Shown here: positions 53,347 through 63,199 of the stretch, piece after piece | Numbering within the stretch: the first letter of the stretch is position 1 | Layout: every line of letters begins with the position of its first letter | Source of the DNA: Diphasiastrum complanatum | Taxonomy: Eukaryota; Streptophyta; Lycopodiopsida; Lycopodiales; Lycopodiaceae | Length of the DNA: 64,000 bases | Direction of reading: 5' to 3' | NCBI GenBank assembly: GCA_029204225.1 | Contig: MU832572.1 | Location: 1-64,000 of the forward strand | Position numbers and translations under genes: made by a program | Notes under the pieces: model-generated | The model's database searches: none | What the model was told of the DNA's origin: nothing | What the model saw: the letters and a program-made list of their open reading frames with translations, nothing else

Positions 53347-53830
53347 TTAGGGGCTCTTTCCATGCTCATCCCCTCACCCGTGCCGTGCATCACTCTACGT
53401 CACCTTTTCACCTGAGAGAACGGGTGACCTGTTTTGTCCAAGAATTGATTTTTGAAAAACTTGCAAACCCTTTCACTTGGTGAGCAACCCGTGTTGTTGC
53501 CTGACATCACTTTGTCCGAGTGAGGGTGTGAGCATGGAAAGGTGCCTTTCTATGCTCACCCGGGCATGGTGACGTTTTCCAACAACACGGATTGCTGAAC
53601 GGGTGAGAGGTTTGCATATTTCACAGAAATCAGCTCTTGAAGAGAATGGGTCATCGTTACCCCCTTGTTTGGGCATGGTGACGTTTTCCAACAACACGGG
53701 TTGTTGAACAGGTGAGCATGTTTGCATATTTCACATAAATCAGGTCTAGGAGAGTCCATTCTCTTAGGTGAAAACGTGACGTCACCTAACGTAGAGCCTA
53801 GTCAAGGGGTGAGCATGGAAAGAGCCCTTA
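53347..53830. mobile_element. Tourist-like MITE upstream of FANCI
   Basis: Terminal inverted repeats GGGGCTCTTTCCATGCTCAT (53350) and TGAGCATGGAAAGAGCCC (ending 53827), flanked by TTA (53347-53349 and 53828-53830). It is internally duplicated: two 85-bp blocks with GGGCATGGTGACGTTTTCCA start at about 53563 and 53674. It shares ACTCTACGTCA and GTGCATCA-type sequence with the 4.4-kb MITE. It ends 256 bp from the FANCI ATG. Confidence 0.75.
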
Positions 53831-54512
53831 TTTATCGTTGGGTGCAAAGAGGTTGTACTCTTATCCAAGGGGTCTAGCAAGATTCAAAAGTGGATTAATA
53901 AGAGTTGGTTAGATCTACAAAAAATTTCTTTGGATGTAGCAAAATTCAAAAGTAACTTAATGCATAAAAAAAAAGTTTTGAAGCTATGTTTTTTGTCATT
54001 TTGAAGTTTTGATTCTCAGACTTGTAAATCTAAAAAATAGATTTGAAAAGTGAATTTTCATAAAACATCATTAGTTTTCCATTTCTAATCACTAGTTTCA
54101 TGGATTTGAAGAACTAGGAAAGAAAGAAATGTGAAAATTTGTGTTAAACTTGAAATGACAAATGGAAATGGAATTGGAATATGAACTTAATGGAAACATT
54201 AGCTTGAAGTAGTTAATTAAAGTTTACATAGAGATTAGCTTTGATATTTGCTTTGGATTGAGGCAAAAGTAGAAAATTGCTTGGTGTAGTTTTCTCTTAA
54301 GCTTGGATTGAGCTTGCAAAAAGTAGGCTTGGATTGAGCTTACAAACAAAAAGCATTGAATGAGTAAAAGTAAATGCTTGTATTTGCATTGTATTATGTA
54401 AGAATTGAAGCATTTCTATCATTCTAATTAGAATTACTTGTTGTATTTGCATAATAGGAAAACACACGCAACTAAAATGGATTAAACCAATTAGATCTAT
54501 CACACCCATCTA
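53831..54512. other. possible LTR or leader of the outer Gypsy; unassigned
   Basis: A+T-rich sequence before the outer gag. No clear similarity to the presumed 3' LTR at 61807 and no PBS was recognised, so the 5' LTR is probably missing. Confidence 0.35.
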
Positions 54513-54514
54513 AT

Positions 54515-55301
54515 GTGGCACACACTCTTGAACTTTTATACCAACAAATTCAAGCCACTAATAAAAAGTTTCTTGAAATTAATCAAAGAAACCAAGACTT
54601 ATTGTCTAGGTTAGCCAACCACCAGAAGAATGTAGTTCCACCTTCCGTAAAATTGTTTAAGGGGGAGAAGAAAGATCGGAACTTGCAAGTGGTAAGTTCA
54701 TGGCTTAATGTATGGAACAAATACTTTTGCATGAACCAATGTGAAAAGTTGTCCACTGTAACTATGTTCCTTGAAGGAAGAGCCTTAGTATAGTGGGATG
54801 ACCTAGTTGCAAAAGGCAATCAACCTTGTACATGGGATGATTTTTGCATAGTTGTTAGAGAATACTTCCTACCACTATTAGATGACTATGAACACTTTTG
54901 AAAGTTGAGTCATTTAACAATGAATAAAGGTCTAGAACAATTTATTCAAGATTTTCATGAGTACCTAAATCCACTTTATAGTGACATTCCACCAAAGGTA
55001 CAAATGTTAATGTTTATTGATAGGTTACCAAAAGATTACCAAGTGGATGTTCGTAGAAACCATCCAACAACCCTAAAGGATGCTATTAGGGCTGCAAAGT
55101 ATTTTGATGACACACCTAAGCCTAATGAGCCAAAGAAAGGTTTTCAATTCAAGAAGAATGATAGGGAAGCTGTTAATGAAACATATCCTAATTCCAACAA
55201 TCCTAAAAAAAGCAAGAAAAACTTTAAAAACCATCAGGGTGACAAAGATATAGTTGAAACTTGTAAGAAGAACATGTGCTTCAAGTGCAATGGTGAGGGT
55301 T
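54515..55301 (+). pseudogene. outer Gypsy chromovirus gag, cut within the zinc knuckle
   Basis: LELLYQQIQATNKKFLEINQ coiled coil; capsid blocks DRNLQVVSSWLNVWNKYF, WDDFCIVVREYFLP, GLEQFIQDFHEYLNPLYSDI and DRLPKDYQVDVRRNHPTTLK; then MCFKCNGEG, the first half of a CCHC knuckle. The expected His-x4-Cys is replaced by the Copia LTR start at 55302. Stops at 54792 and 54899. Confidence 0.9.
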
Positions 55302-56345
55302 TGAAGAAACAAAACGTTTCCAACTACAAAACCTTGCTAGCTTTCAGCCCTCAACCTGACGAAGACATTTGCGAACTCGAAGATCTGGAGACACGAAGCA
55401 CGAAAAGTTTCGTGAACACAAAAGTCAAAGGAAATGAAGACGAACGGTTCGCGAACACGAAAGTCGAAGGAGACGAAGACGAACGATTTGCGAACACGAA
55501 CGAGATCCCTTTGCGGTCCAGTACAAGAGAAAGGCATACGAGCAAAACGAAACTCATTTTGCCCTCACGCTCTAAAGAGTACCAGCTAAGATCATGCAAG
55601 TACCCAGAAGTACAGATATCTGATCTGATGGTATGATGTCAGTAGATACATTTTAGGTCGTGGCTAATCTGCTACTCTTGTTACTCCCTTACTAGTTGCT
55701 TAATCACTCTAATCTTAGATTTACATAGAGCGACCATACTTACTGGATGATACTTGACATATAGATCAACAGAATACACATACAGTGTAATGTAATAGTC
55801 TAATGCTAGTAAGCAATCAAGATGAAAAAAAATACAGAATACTTGTCCGCCTGCGTGCGAAGACAATTTTGTCTAGGATCAGAAGATCCAACTGTCCGCT
55901 AGTAAAGCGAGACGATTACTCATGAGAGAACCACGTTTCTCTCACGCTAATGCACTGCGTGGGTATGCACGTAGTGCTCAAAGAATCAAAGAAAAGAAAT
56001 CAGTAGGTGATATTGTAGCCTTCGCGCACATATTAATTCGTGTTGTGTCTGATCTCGAATGCAAATGTTTTCGCTGTTAATCGCGTGTCTGAGTGTCTTC
56101 TTGTTCATTTTGAATTTCGCACTTTGGTTGAAACTATGTTGAATGTTGTATTAATTTTATGAACGTAGATCAGTAGTGACTAACTACACTCTGGAGGACT
56201 GTAGGAGTGATTCAGTTGGCAGTGTCCAGCGATCGCATCTGAACTCCATCCGAGCTAAAGAGAGTCGTGACTGATTCGCCTTCGCGAAATTTTTTCGAAA
56301 CTTTCGCGAATCCGACGAATTCATCAGTTGTCACACATCCCCAAC
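55302..56345 (+). repeat. 5' LTR of nested Copia element
   Basis: Starts TGAAGAAACAAAACG and ends CACATCCCCAACA two bases before the PBS. Its first 240 bp recur at 60053-60293. It contains repeated CGAACACGAAAGTCGAAGG-like motifs. Protein-looking frames across the start are LTR artefacts. Confidence 0.85.
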
Positions 56346-56347
56346 AG

Positions 56348-56359
56348 TGGTATCAGAGC
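56348..56359 (+). promoter_or_regulatory. Copia primer-binding site
   Basis: TGGTATCAGAGC, complementary to the initiator tRNA-Met 3' end, immediately after the LTR. Confidence 0.9.
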
Positions 56360-56460
56360 GCAACCTGTCAAATTCTGACATAGCCAAAGAAGCTATCAGA
56401 TCCAGGAGGCCAAGCATTCAAACAATCAACCATCAACAAGAAAACAGACTTCAAGAAGCA

Positions 56461-56575
56461 ATGGCTTCAATCAGCAGCATGCAAAGCAAGATCTGCACAA
56501 TACTTGATTCTTCAGGATCTAACTTTCTAGCCTAGAAAATTAAGACATCTTTGATACTCAAGGGTGAAGGACTAT
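56461..56575 (+). pseudogene. Copia gag N-terminus, interrupted
   Basis: MASISSMQSKICTILDSSGS, NFLA, stop in place of Trp, KIKTSLILKGEG: the L-G-NF--WK-KM---L classical Copia gag start. It is cut at 56575 by the inner Gypsy LTR. Confidence 0.8.
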
Positions 56576-57485
56576 TGTAAAGCTGATTCAGGTGCACCCG
56601 GCGTGCCCTGTAAGACTCTAAGGAGTGACGCTCCCTAAGGTCCCAGAGCAAGTTAGAACATCAAGGACTGAGCCTCCGACCTGTGGTGAGCCAGTCAAGT
56701 AGTCACAAGTCATAAGCTAGCTCTGGAGCTCGAGTCATGGCCTAGTCAGGAAGCAAGTTGATTCTGCCACCGGGACGGCTCCCGGGACCCATGTCCGAGA
56801 GCCAGACTGATTCTGCCAGGCTTGCCAGGCTTAATCAGCAAAATAAAAACTAAGTCCTAAAAAGCGTGCTTTACTAGAAAGCACTATGTTTCATAACAGA
56901 GGGAGTGCGCCGAATCACAGCAGAATTATAGGGGGAGTCCGGCAGACAAAAACTTGGACAGCTCAACCAGCGCCTGGAATCCAGTTGCCAGATCTCAGCT
57001 CCCTCTACCAGCACGAGCCAGGCACAATGCCCAGCATGTGTTGGTGGCCCCGAGACCGGTCAGTCTATGTATGAATGTAACCTCTTCCAAATCTAATAAA
57101 GTTGATTCTTGGGGATGATTACCATTTCGGTTTTGCCTCCGGGACTGGTCCAAGTGGAAGGACCTTTACTACAACCTTTTTGCGTCACCGGCGCCTAAGG
57201 GTCCCTATCATCGACATGGGGCTTGCCGCTATGCCAATTGGTCAGTTTGGCGACCACTATGCCTTGGATTTCATGTGTGGCTTGTCTTGCCTTTGATTAC
57301 CTTTTGGGGATGGATTCTGAGTTGGCTTTCGGGTTGGTTGGGATTCCAGTTTTCTTAAGTCTGGTTAAGCTTGTTATGTTTTTGAGTTGGCTTTTACGTA
57401 AGTGCATGATGGATGAATGCTAGACTTAAGCACGTGTTGGGAAAACCGCTCAAGTCCCAGTGCCCTTTGAGGCGCCGGCGCAACA
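56576..57485 (+). repeat. 5' LTR of inner Gypsy element
   Basis: Begins TGTAAAGCTGATTC at the break in Copia gag, ends GCGCCGGCGCAACA before a PBS. AATAAAG at about 57097 could be its polyadenylation signal. The 3' LTR is missing, so borders rest on TG...CA, the PBS and the Copia break. Confidence 0.7.
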
Positions 57486-57487
57486 TG

Positions 57488-57500
57488 TGGTATCAAAGCC
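57488..57500 (+). promoter_or_regulatory. inner Gypsy primer-binding site
   Basis: TGGTATCAAAGCC, one base off the initiator tRNA-Met complement, two bases after the LTR. Confidence 0.8.
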
Positions 57501-57890
57501 GACTAGCCGGTCAGCTACGCAAGTCTCACAGGGATGGCCACATTTTGGGATTTGTCAGGACAACCGTTGCGCAAGGTGTTGTCCACAGTGTAAGCACGGA
57601 TGCGTCCACGGTCGGGGTGGTCGGCAGAACGGGGGACTTGATGAGGCAAGGTGCTGCCCTTGAGGTGTAAGCACGGTTGGTTCCCGCGGTTCGGGCCTGG
57701 CACCGTCTGCACGTAGGACAGATGAGACAATGTGCTGCCATTAGGTTGGTGAAAGCACGATCAGGGATCCTCTATGTTTGCTTTGGTTAGTATGTTTGTT
57801 TGTGGTGTGCTTGTTTGGACCTGAATAACTCCTGGTCGCTTAACTTCTTCCAGGTGAGCTGATCTAGTTGGGAGTTAAAGGAGGAATTTA
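57501..57890. other. inner Gypsy leader and deleted gag
   Basis: Only about 390 bp separate the PBS and protease, and no gag domain is readable, so gag was deleted. Repeats of GTAAGCACGG occur. Confidence 0.5.
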
Positions 57891-58250
57891 CATTTGTGGG
57901 TGGACGACATACAAGTATGGAAAGGAGCTTCCATGGGGCAACCTCCAAGATTGGTTCAAGATTATTATTCCTATCTGGAAGGGGGAGGAAGTCAGATTTC
58001 ATGATCAACTCCGGAGCTTCACATAACTATATTTCAAGGAGCGTAGTAGAACAGTTCAGCTTGCCGACCAAAAATGTAACATCAACGCTCAAGGTAGAAA
58101 CAGCAAAGGGAGCACTGGACGCAGACAAAGCAACATTGAACATCCCGGTGCAAATTGGGAGATGGAAGGCTAAACTTAGCTTTTTGATTTAGAGATGGAT
58201 GCCTTCGATGTAATTTTGGGCCTTTTAGGCTTAATGAACATTGTATTGTA
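57891..58250 (+). pseudogene. inner Gypsy aspartic protease
   Basis: DFMINSGASHNYISRSVVEQ carries the active-site motif with Asp changed to Asn (N-S-G-A). PVQIGRWKAKLSFLI and, after a stop, MDAFDVILGLLGL follow as the C-terminal hairpin. Confidence 0.8.
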
Positions 58251-58454
58251 GTTTTGGGTATGAGCTCAAACTTGGTTCTCTTGGATTACAAGGGACAAAT
58301 CTATATGACAAAAGCTCTGTCTGGAGGGAACGCGAAGGGCACCAATATTGAACAAAATCTGGTTGTTGCATCTGTGATTAAAAGCATGGCGAAAGGGAAA
58401 AGGTCAAAGTGCTTTCTTTGTATCTGCAGAGAGGTTCCAGAAGGGAAAAACACA

Positions 58455-59150
58455 CAATAGAAAAACTTGCCAAAGGAGGTGGCAGACTTGCTAGAGAAAT
58501 TTAGCGATGTGTTTCCAGAAGAACTCCCAGCTAAGTTACCTCCTCGAAGACCAGTGGACCCAAAGATTGAGTTGGTACCAGGAACAAAACCAACTTCACG
58601 AGCACCCTATAGGATGTCCCAAGAAGAGTTGGTGGAACTGAAATGACAACTTGGTGAATTGATAGACAAAGGATTCATTAGACCCAGTGCTTCGCCTTTT
58701 GGAGCCCCAATATTATTCGTGGAAAAGCCGGACAAGACACTACGGATGTGTGTGGATTACCGCATGCTCAACAAAGGTACCATCAAGAACAAGTATCCCA
58801 TGCCTAGAATTGATGACCTGTTCGACCAGCTCAAGCACACCAGATATTTTAGCCGAATAGATCTTAGATCTGGATATCACCAAATTCGAATAGCTAAAGG
58901 TGATGAGCGCAAAACGGCCTTTCGAACACGGTATGGGAGCCACAAATTTAGGGTGATGCCGTTCGGTCTAACAAACGCACCAGCCACTTTTTGCACGTTG
59001 ATGAACAACATTTTTCAAGACTGCTTAGATGAATTTGTCATTGTGTACATCGATGACATCTTGGTGTTTAGTCGTAGCCTCAAATATCACATTAAACATT
59101 TAAGGACTGTCCTCCAACGACTGAGGAAGAACAGCTTGTTCGTGAAAAGT
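58455..59150 (+). pseudogene. inner Gypsy reverse transcriptase
   Basis: LLEKFSDVFPEELPAKLPPR, a stop at 58644, then [47 protein letters not shown] and [15 protein letters not shown] with the catalytic Y-IDD. The palm is well preserved. After SLFVKSA (59150) it fuses directly to integrase; thumb and RNase H are deleted. Confidence 0.92.
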
Positions 59151-59501
59151 GCAAACATGCCCGACATGTCAACAAGTGAAGGTGGAACCGCTAGCTCCAG
59201 CAGGACTACTCCGACCATTACCGGTACCAACATATCCATGGGATTCGGTGAGCATGGATTTTATTGTTCAACTACCACGGTGCCAAGGCTTCGACTCAAT
59301 TTATGTGGTGGCTGACCACTTTGCAAAGCAAGTTCATCTGGTACCAACTAAAATTTCAGTGACAGCTGAAGAAGTGGCAGGGTTATTTTTCAAATGTGTC
59401 TTCAAATACCACGGCCTACCTAGAACAATTATTTTTTACCGAGACACCAAGTTCGTCAAAAAGTTTTGGACTTGTCTATTTCGCCTCGTGGGAACTCCAA
59501 T
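59151..59501 (+). pseudogene. inner Gypsy integrase fragment
   Basis: [20 protein letters not shown] (second half of the zinc region), [20 protein letters not shown], then HGLPRTIIFYRDTKFVKKFW, with the second catalytic Asp in YRDTKF (normally SDRD). It ends LVGTP at 59501, where Copia RT begins. Confidence 0.9.
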
Positions 59502-60027
59502 GTGTATATGTCAGGGTTACAGATGGGCATATCATCATTGTGGCTATGTATGTGGACGACACTCTAATACTTTGCAAGAGTGAGCAGCTAATAGCTGAAG
59601 TAAAGGCAGACATCTCGTAACATTTCGAGATAGTGGATCTGGGAGAAGCCAGGTGTTGCCTAGGCTTGCAAATTGAAAGGGACTACAAGGGAGGTAAGTT
59701 ATACCTTCACTAGTCCATATACACCCAGAAGATCCTATAGGACTTTGGAATGCTGAATTGCAAAGGAGCAAACACTCCAATGCTCGCAGGGACGGTGCCG
59801 AATGATGATTGTCCAAAGACTGAGGAAGAGAGAGAACAGATGCAGCTCACACCTTACAAGAAGCTGGTAGGATCACTAATGTACCTTGCAGACAACACAT
59901 GTCCTAATATTGCTTATGTAATATTCAGGATGAGCCAATTTTGCACGAATCCAAACTTGACACATTGGAAGATTGCAAAACAAATTTTGAAATATCTGAG
60001 AGACAAAGGAGCAGTCTCGGGATTGTA
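59502..60027 (+). pseudogene. Copia RT/RNase H fragment (nested Copia)
   Basis: CVYVRVTDGHIIIVAMYVDD (catalytic DD intact) continues VDLGEARCCLGLQIERD, MLNCKGANTPMLAGTVPN, PYKKLVGSLMYLADNTCPNI and THWKIAKQILKYLRDKGAVS. RNase H is missing after this, with a stop at 60025. Confidence 0.92.
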
Positions 60028-60039
60028 AAGCTATCGTGC

Positions 60040-60293
60040 TTTGAGAGGGAGCTGAAGAAACAAAATGTTTCCAACTACAAAGCCTTGCTAGCTTTCAGCC
60101 CTCAGCTCAACGAAGACATTCGCGAACTCCAAGATCTGGAGACACGAAGCACGAAAGTCAAAGGAGACGAAGACGAACGACTTGCGAACATGAAAGATCC
60201 ACGAACAAGATCCCTTTGCGGTCCAGTACGAGAGAAAGGCATACGAGCAAAACGAAACCCGTTTTGTCCTCACACTCCAAAGAGTACCAGCTT
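60040..60293 (+). repeat. Copia PPT and truncated 3' LTR
   Basis: TTTGAGAGGGAGC (60040-60052) serves as the polypurine tract. TGAAGAAACAAAATG at 60053 starts an LTR homologous to 55302 onward. Homology ends near 60293 at ACCAGCTTA, about 800 bp short of full length, where outer Gypsy integrase begins. Confidence 0.85.
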
Positions 60294-61790
60294 AGGTTAT
60301 GCCTTACTGTTATAGAACCGGGGTTGTTTCAGTATCTCCAAGGACTATATGAGTCCGATTCTTTTTTTGGAAAGTATTGGCAACAAGTACTTTCTGGGGT
60401 CAATTCCTCGAATCAAGAAAAGACTGAAATGGATTTTGCTATTCGAAACAAGATTTTGTTTCGTAAAGGCAAGATGTGTGTAGCAGAGAATGACACAATA
60501 AGGGCCCAAATCTTTCATGAGTGTCATGATAGTCCATGCGCTGGACATCCGAGTATACAAATAACACTTGACTTAGTTCAACGACAATTTTGGTAGCCTA
60601 AGATGAAAAGTCAAGTAGTGGCCTATGTACTTAAATGTGCTAAGTGTCTATTAAATAAAGTAGAGAGGCTAAAAGCTAGTGGCCTATTACATCATTAAAT
60701 TATTCTTATCGAAAAGTGAGAAAGTATATCTATGGATTTTGTGGTCAGGCTTCCACATACAGGGAAGGGCCATGATTCAGTTTGGGTCATTGTTGACAGA
60801 TTTACGAAGTTTGCTCAATTTATTCCAACAAAAACTACTGCTAAAGCTCCAAAACTAGCTCAATTGTTTGTTAAGAAGCTTTTCTGACTATATGGACTGC
60901 CTTGCGATATTATCAGTGATCGTGACCCAAAATTCATTGAGAATTTTTGGCAAGCAATATTTGAAAAGTTGGAAACGACTTTAAGTATGAGTTCTACAGA
61001 TCATCTGAAATCAAATGGTCAAAACAGAAAGGACCAATCAGACGATGGAGGATATCCTGCGAGCATATGTGGACCATCGCAGTCTGATTGGAAAAATTAC
61101 CTTCCATTGGTGGAATTTGCATATAGTAGTGCAAAACATTCAGTGACCGGATTCAGCCCTTTCATGCTTATGTATGGTAATCAACCTCAATCACCTATTA
61201 GTGTTGGCATGAAAAACCTTAGGGTGCAAGTCGCAGCTGATTTCCTTGCGGATATGCAAGAAATGTTACAGTTGGCTAAAGACAGCATAAGAAGTGCCCA
61301 GGATAGGGCAAGGCACTATGCTGATCTATCTCAGAAGCATAAGGTATTCTTGGTCAATGACTGGGTGTTTTTGAGAGTTCCTAGTCACTTTAGGGGCTTG
61401 AAAACTATTAAGTGTGCAAAGTTGGCGCCTAGGTATTGCGGCCCTTTTAAGGTTATCCAAGTGATAAACAAGGTCGCATACAAACTGGACCTTCCACCTA
61501 ACATTGGAATTCATCATTCTTTTCATGTTAGTAAGTTGAAACCTTCATTGGGAGTTGGGAAAACCCTGGTCCTTGTGGAAGATCTAATGGAGCTTCTTCG
61601 TGATGAGTTCATGAGTGGACCACCTGAACCCGAGGCGATTGTTAATAGTCGGCAAAAAACTCTAAAGAATAGAGTGCTTCAAAAAATTCTAGTCAGGCGG
61701 AGGGGCAAATCAGAAGAAGAGAATACCTGGGAAAAGGAGACTAATCTCCAGAAGAATTTTCCAAAATTTTTTCCACAAGGAAAAATTTAA
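60294..61790 (+). pseudogene. outer Gypsy integrase with chromodomain
   Basis: LFQYLQGLYESDSFFGKYWQ precedes the HHCC region (IFHECHDSPCAGHPSIQITL; CAKCLLNK). Core: ESISMDFVVRLPHTGKGHDS and GLPCDIISDRDPKFIENFWQ, first and second catalytic Asp intact. Then NYLPLVEFAYSSAKHSVTGF, FMLMYGNQPQSP, a GPFKVIQVINKVAYKLDLPP SH3-like barrel, FHVSKLKP, and a chromodomain-like end (VLQKILVRRRGKSEEENTWE). Stops at about 60597, 60699 and 60885; the expected HPQTDGQTE block is scrambled. Confidence 0.9.
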
Positions 61791-62890
61791 GTTTAGGGAG
61801 AAGGAATGTTACATACCTATGTAACTAGCAGTATTTCAGTGCCCCCTATATGGCCATTTAGTGTCGGGGGATAAATGGCAAGTTACCCTTGGATAAGGGA
61901 TATCCTTAGGATTAAGGGTAGGTGCCTTTGAATAAGGGCAAGCAAGTGACTATATCTTGGTCGGAGGTATGGAATCAGGTTACCCTTGAATAAAGGATCC
62001 CCTTAAGATTAAGGGTATGTGCCTAGTGTCCTTGGATAAATGGGTATGCCTTGGTCGGAGGTATGGAACCTTGTGAGGTGTTAGAAAGTCATTACCATGG
62101 ATGTTTTGGCTATTTTTCTAAACCTTGGGCCTCGACCTTGAGCCATATCACTTTATTGGTCTTGGGCCAAAGTATACAAGCACAGTTGGGCAATGCAACC
62201 TAGTAGGAGGGCGCGCTTTGAAGGTGTCCATTGAGTTCCCAACTCCCACAAGAAAGGCATTCAAAGAGTCATAGGTTATGGAAGAAGTCTCTTGACCTTC
62301 CATAAGCCTGTGAAGGTTCTTTAACTCCCCTAGGCCTCTCTCTTTCTCACTGGTTGTGCAAGGAACTCCATTAGTGTATTGGAGGGTGCCATTTTCCATC
62401 TATATGAGGGGAGGAGGGCGCCCATAGGGAGGGAGAGATCTCTTTTGTTTGCTATGATTATGCTCTAGTGTGGCTACTGGTGTATAGAGTGTTTTCTTGT
62501 GTGTAGTATGCTTAGGGTTTGGATCTTGCTTATGGTATGGGACATTAGTAGGGTTTGGATCTTGAGTATGCTATGGTTTGTGGCGGTATGCTTGTGATTA
62601 GTTATTGGTTAGCAAGGGGGTGTTAGATTAGCCAAGTTGCAGGATTACATGTGCTAGCTAGCTATGGTTGGGTGGTGAATACTTGAGGCCACTTGTTATC
62701 TACCTTTGTGAGGACACCGGTGGATGAGAGATCCATGGAAGCTTGAAGATCCTTACTTACAGATGAAGGCATCCTCGCTTGGAGTTGAAGAGCATCTTGG
62801 AGCTTGCAGGTTACTTGGAGGACCTTTGGAGGCACTAACTTTGGATTAGGAGGACTTCCTGACTTCATTTGTAAGAATATCTATATTCAT
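61791..62890 (+). repeat. outer Gypsy PPT and probable 3' LTR
   Basis: TTTAGGGAGAAGGAA directly precedes TGTTACATACC at 61807, a typical PPT and LTR start. The following kilobase is non-coding, with internal repeats (GGTTACCCTTGRATAAAGGA; GATTAAGGGTAKGTGCC; TTGGTCGGAGGTATGGAA, each twice in 61880-62070). The right border is not defined. Confidence 0.6.
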
Positions 62891-63180
62891 GAAAGGACTG
62901 TCGAGGTCATAGTGTGAATGACAGGAGGTATCGTATTCGCAGTTAACAAGTATGCGGCGTTTGATGTGACCACAAAAAGGCTAAGAATGATGGGTCTTCA
63001 TTCTCATTCCATTCCCATATTAGTCATGAATCTATCCACAGTTCTGATTATGGGGGTTCCCACTCAAAACTTCTTATATAAAGATTGATTGCTTGTGTTA
63101 GAGGCTCAATCAATTTAGGCCCTTTTTCTTGAATCATTCTGATGGATCCTGATTGTTCTTGTGCCATAGTCGCATAGTCT
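62891..63180. other. unassigned
   Basis: Boundary zone between the plus-strand Gypsy 3' LTR and the minus-strand Gypsy tail. No domain readable. Confidence 0.35.
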
Positions 63181-63199
63181 TAGATCCTCCTCCTTTATC

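Noticed and set aside
55302-55636. Continuation of the outer gag as a Lys/Glu/Asn-rich tail
   Set aside because: The same sequence starts the LTR at 60053, so this is Copia LTR read through by chance.
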